In this document: piece after piece, positions 58,001 through 64,000 of the stretch | Position numbering within the stretch: the stretch's first letter is position 1 | How the letters are laid out: every line of letters begins with the position of its first letter | NCBI GenBank assembly: GCA_943736015.1 | Contig: OX031063.1 | Span: forward strand, 35,060,172 to 35,124,171 | From: Tridacna crocea | Taxonomy: Eukaryota > Mollusca > Bivalvia > Cardiida > Cardiidae | Reading direction: 5' to 3' | Length of the DNA: 64,000 bases | Program-made: the position numbers and the translations under genes | The notes under the pieces: generated by a model | Told to the model about the DNA's origin: nothing | The model's input: only the letters and a program-made list of their open reading frames with translations | The model's database searches: none

Positions 58001-61000
58001 CATTTTCAAACTCATCCGAAATATTATTAAGACAAATATTCTGACCAACTTTCAAGAGTGTTGGACTGAAAATGTCGTCTCTATAGCGAATACAAGGATT
58101 TTACTAAGATTTGATCTGGTGACCTAGTTTTTGACCCATCATAACCCATTTCGAACTCTTCCGAGAGATCATCAAGGTAAATATTCTGACCATTTTCAGG
58201 AGTATTGGACAGAAAATATGGATTCTATAGCTTTGAAAAAAGATGATTTTTCTAAGATTAAACGAAGTGACCTAGATATGATCCGACATGACCCATTTTC
58301 AAAGATTTTATTGAGACAAACACTCTGACCAAGTTTCATGAGAATCGGAGCAAAAACGAGTTAAACCTTTGAAGAACTCAGATGTATGTTATCAGATTAC
58401 AAAATCAAACTCTCTCATGTCTAACTAAACCTTGTCGCGTTAAAAAAAAAAACATGCGCGGCAAAGGACATTCCAACTGTGCTAAGAAATCAGGACATTT
58501 GCGTCTGCATTTTTTCCAAGTGTAAATCCAGTGTGTTATACAATGTTTTGTATGTCTGACATCGAACCGTAATGATATGACCTGCAGTGCGCGAAAAGGA
58601 TCATTCGGACATTCGGAGTGTGCAGGCTGATTCGAGACGGAACTTTACGACTTCATTATATTTTGTCCCCCATAAGACTTGCGCAAAACAGGAAATTACA
58701 TAAAAACAGAAAGTGTCGCGTGCTGCAGGCTATTTCATTGATTGCCTTTATTACTTTCAGCACATTGTGATGTTATTGCCTCACCAGGTAGTGGATCAGC
58801 TACATTTTTAACAGACGGTTCCTTTATAACTGTAGCTTTTTAGTGTGCAACTGGGTACCAACTAGTTGGGTGAAATAATGTGACATGCGATACATTAGGT
58901 GTCTGGAATCGGTCGATTCCTGTTTCTTGTTAGTTATCATTTTTGCAGGCCATATATATTTTCTCGTATGTTATATATTGGACCATAATGTCTACTTTTC
59001 TATTATTTCATTACGAGTAAGTATATCTAGGTCCGTATTCAACACCATTTCTTAAGTATGCTATCAGTCTTATTCTCCAGAGTTTTCTGAATTATAATTG
59101 ACTCATCTTCTGATTGGCTAGAAGATTTATTGTGGTCGAGCAGGAGTAGTATCTCAAATTTATAAACTCCTAGAAAATAAGACTTGGAATATACCTGAGC
59201 ATTGTGATGAATACAGGCCTTGATTCTTTTTACCTTTATGGTTTTAGCTTGTGAAGATGTTAATTTCATTAATTACCTTTATTACTTTCAGTACAATGTG
59301 ATGCTATCGCCTCACCTGGTAGCGGGACAGCTACATTTCTAACAGACGGTTCCTTTACAACTGTTGCTTTTCATTGTGCAACTGGGTACCATCTAGTTGG
59401 GCGAGACAGTTTGACATGCGATGTATTAGGTGTCTGGAATGGGTCGATTCCTGTTTGTTGTTAGTTATCATTTTTGTTTCACTTCGGTTATATATACATT
59501 GTATATATTTATTTTTATCATTTAGGCGAATAATGGTGTTTTTCTATTGGTCTAAAATGTTTCAAGATACCATACCGCCACTCTGTAAAAGTCTACTAAC
59601 TATTATAAAGAACACACGAAAACACTTATTAGATAGTGTTCCGCACTGCAAAAAGGATAATAAGTGACCTTTTTAGAATCTCGACCGATCAAATGGGCTA
59701 TGTGCTGTGTTTCTTTGGATATGTTTAACAGTTGTTGTTATCAAGTTCAGGGTACGATTGCACGTAATAGGTTTGAAAATTTTACTTGCGGCAAATGTGT
59801 GAGCTCATTTATGCTAATAAACTATAAAATTAAATATGATAAAGTTGTCATGAAAAAATTGGTATTTGCATTATTTCATTTCAAGGCCTTTTTTTTTCTT
59901 TTTCACTATGATAAAAACTGGTCATAGAACTGGGATAGGTAATATCATAACCGGCTAAATAAAGTGGATTGATTACCTTAGAATATCGATCTTAAATGCA
60001 GCATGAACTTCAAAAGTCGTTTTTCACATTGCTCAATCATTATTGCATGTTGTTTTGAGATGGGTTACACTCAGGGAGATCCATGACTTGTCGACAGACC
60101 ACTGAGAAATTGAAAAAAAAGTGAAAGAGGAAAATTCTTTCATAAACTATTACAATACAAACAATCTATTCTTTTCAAGTCTGTGATGACCCCGCTACGC
60201 CTCAAAATGGATCTTTAGTTGCAAACGGAAGTACTGTGATGTATATGTGCGACACAGGCTTTACACTGACTGGTAGCAGTGAGCAAACATGTGCAACCGA
60301 CGGCAGTGGATGGACCGGAACAACACCATCATGCAGTATTGTGTCAATTATGTTATTAGTATTTCTTTTTAAATTTCTTAATGTCATTAGGTGGAGACAC
60401 CAATCCTCCGATACTAAGAATTTAATTACGCATTTTCCTCTTTTGCGTATTGTACAAACATGACTTGAAGAACAAAATTTCAAATTATCAACAGAATAGA
60501 AGAAGTGTAGATTTTTCCCCTTTTTTTATAAAATGCTTACGTATACTATCGAGTGTTGATGCTATTATTTTCTTGAGAAACATGTTTGGCTAGAATCTAG
60601 GGAGAGTTTCTTGAATTACTTATTACAGATAAAGATTATCTAATCAATATCGGATGGGGCTTCAAAACTACATTGCTTTGATTCAATAAATATAGAATCA
60701 ACTTTACAAATGGCTCACTGAGTTTGTAAGATTTTATTCCTTAGATTAATGATAAAATGTCGCCTTCTAGTACAACGAAAAATGTCACCTGTACTTCTGA
60801 CAAAAAAAACGACTAAATAGACCTCAGTATATACTGCGATACTGTTTTCGGTTTCCTTGATTTAGAAAGTCCATTTTATTCATTGCGCTTCACCCTCTAC
60901 ACAACAATCCCAGGTTTAAACGACCTTGTGAACATTGCCTTTTGCAGACATTGTTGGAAAGGAAGAAAAGTGATGACAACCAGCATTTTCTCTTTTTCCC

Positions 61001-63738
61001 TTAATGTCTTCCAACATTATAAAAAGAAATCACATTCTGTGTTGATATTTGAGTTGTCGGCCCCAAATTCTTTGATTTGGAAAAATCTAAACCTTTGACA
61101 TTTGGTAAAAAGGTAAAGGGTTAAAACATTACAGTTGCCTGTCAACCTCTAACGGATCCTGTCGGTGGCGATGTCAGTATATCAACAGACGGTTACGTCA
61201 GCATAGCTACCCATTCATGTTCAGCCGGCTATTCTCTTGACGGCAGTCGCACTTCATACTGCCAAGCGGATGGTTCATGGAATACATCGGCTCCAAGCTG
61301 TGGTAACGTTATTTATTCCTACATTAAGTTTTTTCCAAGTTTCTAAGCAATGAGATGCAATATACCTTTCCGAGGTAATTTCATAAGTTCGAAGTCTGTT
61401 CGTAAAAAATAAGTAAACACCACCTTGGGCTTAAAAAAAAAAAAGATTTTGATCAATTAACCAACTTTTGCCCCATCGAAAATTGAATGTCTCTAAACAG
61501 AATATTATTGGTCAGGTGAGTAGACGTTCGCGACACTATCACATTCACCTTTTACTCAAAAATCGGTGAGCACCTAACACAATTTATCCTGCCACACTTG
61601 TCAGTGCCTGCAGAATAGATAAACTAAGAACGAAAATGGGTCGTTTAATGTCAGCAAAATTATGAAAAAAGTATTTAATCAAGCCAAATGATTATACGTA
61701 AGGCAATAATCCAAAATTATGCTTTCAAAAGATCGAACTGGAAGTCAAAGTGAATCACTTAACCACGTCACCTAACAACGGAATATGTACACAGATGCTA
61801 CTACCAGCGCTTTATCTAGCAGACATATCGTCGAGCTGAAACATCCCTTTACATAAATATGCTTTCAGTTGGATCTAGTCCAAAATTATGTTACTTGGTA
61901 AAGACTTGCACAAAACCAGGGCCTTTAACAGGTTGCCCTTATTTTGATGAGTTTGCAGCAGACAACATTAGAAAACATTGATGTCAAAAAGAGAAACTGC
62001 CCATAATGATTGATTCCTCTTTTTTGCAAAGTAATTTCTGACCAATCATAAAACTATGATACTTGAATACCAGGTTTTGGTTTAGCGTCTGCAAATGCGT
62101 CCAATTTAGAAGATTCTAAACTTAGTCTTTTAAAATGGGCTAAATGCTAACATCAGTATTACATTTATATGCTATGATTGGGTTTATTATGACCAATAAA
62201 CTTGATTCTTATAAATATCGATGTACTATTGAAAAAAATGAGATAATTTACTTCACATAATGTCTTTGTTTTTGACAAACTGTACATTTATCAATTAGTT
62301 AGTGCCCAACCCACAAAATTAAAATGCATTTTCTTGAAAAATAAGGCTGGTGAGCTATATGTTTTAAGCCGGATTCTTTTAGTTTAGTACCTGAATATTA
62401 TCTACAGTAAAAATAAGAAAAATCTGAATGATAGAACATTTAAAAAAAATAACTTTAAAAGATACTCTTATTTGTTGTTGTTGTTCTTGTTCTTGTTTTC
62501 CCCAAACTAAATGTATTTTAGCCATAAGTTAAGTTTTTTTTTAAAATGATACACGGTATACTTTATATTTCTTTCATTGAATTTTATGTTTCTCCAATAC
62601 AATGAACTAAAACTGTAATTGTTGTCATTTAAAAAATACAAAGACTTAGTTTTCATGGGTGAAATTACATCAAAAACTGCTGCAATGCAGGATGTACTAA
62701 AGGAATTATTCATAGAATTTTCCCAAAGCTGGTGACCCCTTCTTTTTTATCTCCTATTTTTGAAGATCACATGATAAGCTATCACTATACAAAGTTTCAC
62801 TAAAGTCTGAAAGTTTTGACAAAAATGGTAAAACTTACTTAGCGATCGTCTGTAAACGTCGAGCACCACACTTTTAATTCTCATTGCCGCTCAGCTGGTC
62901 AGATCAACATTACGTCCATCAATAGTTTTTTCACCAGGCGGGTAAGCTGACAAACAAATTACTCAACAAGTAAGCGTCCAGCTGGGCGGTGAAGGGCAGT
63001 TTTTTTTTCTTTTATACAGTTATTTGTTCAACTATTGAAGTACCATCCAGTGGAAATGTCTCTGTAACCAGTAAAGGTGTAACAAGTCAGGCAGTTTATA
63101 CATGTGCCCCTAGCTACACACTCCTTGGTGAAAACACAAGTACTTGCAATTCAACCGGCACTTGGTCAGCTGCAACACCCACCTGTCGTAAGTACCGATG
63201 AACGTGAGAAGAAAGGGAGGACTCTTTACTAACATTCTACCAACACTCACCTGAACAACATTTATCTTTGCTAAACAACTTTCTGTGTCTCTTTCAGATT
63301 TCTTGACTGTTCTCATTTGTGCATCATTAATGAAAAAAACAATCTCAAACAAAAATGACACAGAATTTAATGGGGGTCGTGCATTATGAGAATAAGAGTA
63401 GTTTAAATACGATCGACGCACGTTTTGAGGTGACGAATAGTCCAAGAATATAACAGTCACTTCTACTTTCCAACGTAATTAAGCTTATTTAATTTCTTTA
63501 GAATTTATGAGTTGCAACATGGCAGAAAACTCTTAATACAAATTTTGTTATAATGTATTTGTATTTCAATCTACAGTTTGCGATCACGTGACAGTGCCGT
63601 ACAATGGGAATGTGATTTACGATTCTGGAAACACCACAGCGTACTATTCTTGTTCCCTTGGATACTCTTTGAGCGGGTCCTCGGTACGAACTTGTGAGAC
63701 CGACGGATCAGGGTGGTCTGGAGTCGAAAGATCTTGTG
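45924..63738 (+). CDS. Gene B: sushi receptor paralogue, plus strand, 3' part outside window
   Basis: Exons: 45924-46002, 47421-47604, 49112-49215, 49959-50096, 50667-50849, 52896-53020, 53481-53613, 54117-54125, 54724-54891, 55727-55888, 56489-56656, 59292-59459, 60180-60335, 61135-61302, 63020-63187, 63577-63738. The frame runs through all junctions with the same phase pattern as A and C. They encode a signal peptide, the ~290-residue N-terminal region, the microexon and eight intact sushi domains after 54117 as listed; a further duplicate sushi exon at 58761-58928 is dead. No membrane or tail exon is reached before the right edge. It is probably a receptor like A. Confidence 0.82.
46527..46760. 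mobile_element. Palindrome family 3 MITE copy
   Basis: The centre 46586-46663 is a near-perfect hairpin. It is followed at once by palindrome family 9 (46769-46846). Intron 1 of gene B. Confidence 0.78.
46769..46846. repeat. Palindrome family 9, copy 2
   Basis: TTCAAAAACCTCGTAACTA pairs with TAGTTCCGTGGTTTTTGAA across an unpaired centre. It matches 11121-11190. Confidence 0.75.
46990..47050. repeat. Palindrome family 2 copy
   Basis: ACCCATGTCAGCTTCCGCGC pairs with CACAGGCTGACATCGGT; intron 1 of gene B. Confidence 0.65.
47421..47604 (+). CDS. Gene B exon 2: N-terminal W/KG motif module
   Basis: 184 nt after AATTTTGCAG. It encodes S-C-T-W-P-D-Y-F-V-D-T-Q-W-E-D-N-S-K-G-H, then N-E-M-T-G-W-S-F-Q-V and T-W-R-C. 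It enters in phase 1 and leaves in phase 2 before GTAATA, as in A and C. Confidence 0.85.
47977..48190. repeat. Local direct duplication
   Basis: TACGGTATT...CGAACAAATTGACTTAA...ATTGACCTCTATGCA...GTGAATGTC occurs twice, near 47977-48050 and 48120-48190. Intron 2 of gene B. Confidence 0.75.
49112..49215 (+). CDS. Gene B exon 3: SYRYY motif module
   Basis: 104 nt between CTTTTCCAG and GTGAGT. It reads F-Y-G-Y-L-C-L-K-L-I-K-I-T-D-Q-S-Y-R-Y-Y-Q-Y. It is one codon shorter than A3 and C3. Confidence 0.85.
49284..49800 (+). repeat. Dispersed repeat with paired TGACGTCA sites, copy 2
   Basis: Matches 2890-3775 but is shorter. TGACGTCA lies at 49539-49546 and 49555-49562, at the same 16-bp spacing as in copy 1. 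Intron 3 of gene B. Confidence 0.75.
49959..50096 (+). CDS. Gene B exon 4: N-terminal region
   Basis: 138 nt after CTTTACAG. It contains R-V-Y-M-S-P-S-S-T-L, D-S-L-C-L-E-S-L-T-A-F and ends D-S-E-Y-K-V-L-I-R-S before GTAGGT. It is three codons longer than A4 and C4. Confidence 0.82.
50667..50849 (+). CDS. Gene B exon 5: N-terminal region, Cys-rich
   Basis: 183 nt between TTATCCAG and GTGAAT. It encodes E-A-S-S-A-K-V-Q-C-P-Y-V-F-L-G, then V-S-C-D, D-V-C-N-D-N and T-T-C-S-T-R. Four cysteines sit at the same spacing as in C5. Confidence 0.82.
50971..51035. repeat. Palindrome family 1 copy
   Basis: CGGACAGTGTAGATCCAAGA and its inverse TCTTGATCCAGACTGTCC close a hairpin with TCAGACTGCA / TGCAATCTGA. 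Intron 5 of gene B. Confidence 0.8.
51225..51389. mobile_element. TTAA MITE, truncated copy 3
   Basis: Right end CATTACACAGGTCTTACC with TTAA at 51386-51389; the left end is lost in a family 2 half palindrome. Interior matches copies 1 and 2. Confidence 0.7.
51684..51888. mobile_element. Palindromic MITE (GATTGGCTAAACC), 205 bp
   Basis: TAATCACCAACCATTCTTAA on the left mirrors TTAAGAATGATTGGTGAATA on the right; the centre is CTTCTGATTGGCTAAACC / GGTTTAGCCAATCAGAAG. Relatives at about 16738-16855 and 59033-59221. Confidence 0.8.
52896..53020 (+). CDS. Gene B exon 6: VWC...YVTLYNGNDAD module
   Basis: 125 nt after TTTTACAG. It reads S-D-T-V-W-C-V-D, N-Y-V-T-L-Y-N-G-N-D-A-D and R-F-S-C-M, in phase 0 before GTAAAA. 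It is very close to C6 in wording. Confidence 0.85.
53481..53613 (+). CDS. Gene B exon 7
   Basis: 133 nt after CATTTCCTAG. It reads V-I-S-G-D-G-T-L-A-S-I-T-P-N-S-C-K-R-D-Q and ends G-A-L-L-Q-L-A-R-V in phase 1. Confidence 0.83.
54117..54125 (+). CDS. Gene B exon 8: 9-nt microexon (E-T-C)
   Basis: AAACGTGTG between TCTTTTTTGCAG and GTATGT. It adds E-T-C in frame. Its acceptor has a strong pyrimidine tract. Confidence 0.75.
54724..54891 (+). CDS. Gene B exon 9: sushi domain 1
   Basis: 168 nt after TTTATAG. It contains S-C-P-V-L-S-A-P-Q-S-G, N-Y-E-C-D-A-R-Y, R-T-C-Q-S-D-M-T-W and P-P-T-C. Complete CCP module. Confidence 0.9.
55567..55627. repeat. Palindrome family 2 copy
   Basis: CCCCTGTCAGTCTGCGC pairs with GCGCAGACTGACATGGG; 100 bp before sushi exon 2 of gene B. 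Confidence 0.75.
55727..55888 (+). CDS. Gene B exon 10: sushi domain 2
   Basis: 162 nt after CTATTTTAG. It contains T-C-I-L-P-S-P-P-D-N-G, I-Y-L-C-D-V-G-F, R-T-C-Q-T-G-S-N-S-W and D-P-L-C. A partial, decayed copy of its 3' end follows at about 55943-56045. Confidence 0.9.
55943..56045 (+). pseudogene. Relic of the sushi 2 exon 3' end (gene B)
   Basis: AGAACTTGTCAAATAGGTTC, then AACATCTGGACCACAGATGA, repeat the tail of exon 55727-55888 and some following intron (TTCTACATTA, ATAGAT). The donor and final cysteine are lost. Confidence 0.7.
56489..56656 (+). CDS. Gene B exon 11: sushi domain 3
   Basis: 168 nt after ACATTGTAG. It contains P-C-D-T-F-S-P-G-I-G, H-F-M-C-Q-T-N-Y, S-K-C-L-T-N-G-T-W and T-P-T-C. 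The following 2.6-kb intron holds the satellite array and the dead exon. Confidence 0.88.
56756..58375 (+). repeat. Satellite array, about ten units of ~143 bp
   Basis: The phrase GACCTAGTTTTTGACCCGAC recurs, with changes, near 56977, 57120, 57262, 57400, 57541, 57686, 57831, 57975, 58120 and 58270, a period of about 138-150 bp. Units also share ATCAAGACAAACATTCTGAC and GAAAATGTGGCCTCTAGAGC. It fills most of the intron between exon 11 and the dead exon of gene B. Confidence 0.92.
58761..58928 (+). pseudogene. Dead duplicate sushi exon of gene B
   Basis: Acceptor TTACTTTCAG, donor GTTAGT and the 168-nt length are all kept, and the text is nearly that of the intact exon 59292-59459. Two in-frame stops, TAG at 58841 and TGA at 58871, destroy it. 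Skipping it keeps the frame, because sushi exons are phase 1-1. It was probably lost after a local duplication of about 230 bp. Confidence 0.85.
59033..59221. repeat. Relative of the 51684-51888 palindromic MITE
   Basis: GGTCCGTATTCAACACCATT at the left and TGTGATGAATACAGGCCTT at the right are the mirrored ends; CTTCTGATTGGCTAGAAG is the centre. It lies between the dead exon and its intact twin. Confidence 0.7.
59292..59459 (+). CDS. Gene B exon 12: sushi domain 4
   Basis: 168 nt after TTACTTTCAG. It contains Q-C-D-A-I-A-S-P-G-S-G, A-F-H-C-A-T-G-Y, L-T-C-D-V-L-G-V-W and I-P-V-C. It is the working twin of 58761-58928. Confidence 0.87.
60180..60335 (+). CDS. Gene B exon 13: sushi domain 5
   Basis: 156 nt after TTTTCAAG. 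It contains F-C-D-D-P-A-T-P-Q-N-G, M-Y-M-C-D-T-G-F, Q-T-C-A-T-D-G-S-G-W and T-P-S-C. Donor GTATTG. Confidence 0.88.
60886..61124. mobile_element. Palindrome family 3 MITE abutting the sushi 6 acceptor of gene B
   Basis: Right end GGTAAAGGGTTAA closes at 61124, ten bases before the AG of exon 61135-61302. The decayed centre is about 60950-61015. Confidence 0.75.
61135..61302 (+). CDS. Gene B exon 14: sushi domain 6
   Basis: 168 nt. It contains A-C-Q-P-L-T-D-P-V-G-G, T-H-S-C-S-A-G-Y, S-Y-C-Q-A-D-G-S-W and A-P-S-C. The acceptor (AAAACATTACAG) lies 10 bp after the end of a TTAACCCTTTACC-type MITE, so no normal pyrimidine tract is left. Confidence 0.85.
63020..63187 (+). CDS. Gene B exon 15: sushi domain 7
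   Basis: 168 nt after TTTTATACAG. It contains I-C-S-T-I-E-V-P-S-S-G-N-V, V-Y-T-C-A-P-S-Y, S-T-C-N-S-T-G-T-W and T-P-T-C. Complete CCP module. Confidence 0.9.
63577..63738 (+). CDS. Gene B exon 16: sushi domain 8
   Basis: 162 nt after AATCTACAG. It contains L-C-D-H-V-T-V-P-Y-N-G-N-V, Y-Y-S-C-S-L-G-Y, R-T-C-E-T-D-G-S-G-W and R-S-C. The gene continues past the right edge. Confidence 0.9.
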
Positions 63739-64000
63739 GTAAAAATATCACTTTTGTACCCAGTCTTAACCTTACTGTATTAAAGAGTATAAGCAAAGAA
63801 ATGCAAGAATTCAAGAAGGATAGACAGCAAGTGGAAGAACTACCAGTGACAAACAGACAAGACCTATTGGTAAAAGAGAGAATGAGCATAAAAACACAGT
63901 AAAAATATATATGTAACTGCTCCAATAAGATATATAACGACACTGTTATAGATTATAAAACAGATATGTAACAGAATGGTGCTCTTTGAAGAAAATAGGT

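Noticed and set aside
56756..58375. CRISPR-like array or coding tandem repeat
   Set aside because: Units of ~143 bp are directly joined without unique spacers and all frames are interrupted; the context is an animal intron.

Overview
The window is animal genomic DNA: long introns with GT..AG exon borders, a decayed LINE, and very many short palindromic (MITE-like) repeats. The repeat style (hairpins of the AGATCAGACTGCAC and GTCAGCCTGCGCAG types, a ~143 bp 'GACCTAGTTTTTGACC' satellite) and the sushi-rich receptor genes point to a mollusc, most likely a bivalve. This is inference from pattern; no species can be named.

The coding content is one gene family in three copies. Each copy has a signal-peptide exon, then six cysteine-bearing exons that encode an N-terminal region of about 290 residues with a motif of the type W-x-D-S-x-K-G...M-T-G-W, then a 9-nt microexon ending in Cys, then a run of single-exon sushi/CCP (complement control protein) domains. 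Copy C lies on the minus strand (start codon 16466, leaving the left edge after three sushi exons). Copy A lies on the plus strand and is complete (19958-36870). My 19-exon model for it gives an uninterrupted 1107-residue type I membrane receptor with eight sushi domains, one transmembrane helix and a ~308-residue cytoplasmic tail. Copy B lies on the plus strand (start 45924) and runs off the right edge after nine intact sushi exons plus one decayed one. C and A are head to head with about 3.5 kb between their start codons; A and B are in tandem.

The most interesting reading is that the tail of copy A carries a motif with textbook ITAM spacing, ESVYELLQKQEDTLYSVL (tyrosines 1029 and 1040), plus further YxxL/I/V motifs and a cluster of S/T-P-R-K sites. 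Together with the sushi ectodomain this suggests a signalling immune-type receptor. I do not recognise a named family with this architecture; function is inferred.

Region by region: 1-16466 gene C (minus) with introns full of repeats, including a 1613-bp foldback element (6468-8080) bounded by AATTA; 16467-19957 shared divergent upstream region; 19958-36870 gene A; 36871-38400 intergenic with a 249-bp palindromic element; 38400-43230 an inactivated CR1/L2-like LINE with a 2A-like motif and a peculiar triplicated endonuclease segment; 43230-45923 intergenic repeats; 45924-64000 gene B, with a ~1.6 kb satellite array in one intron and a dead duplicate sushi exon.
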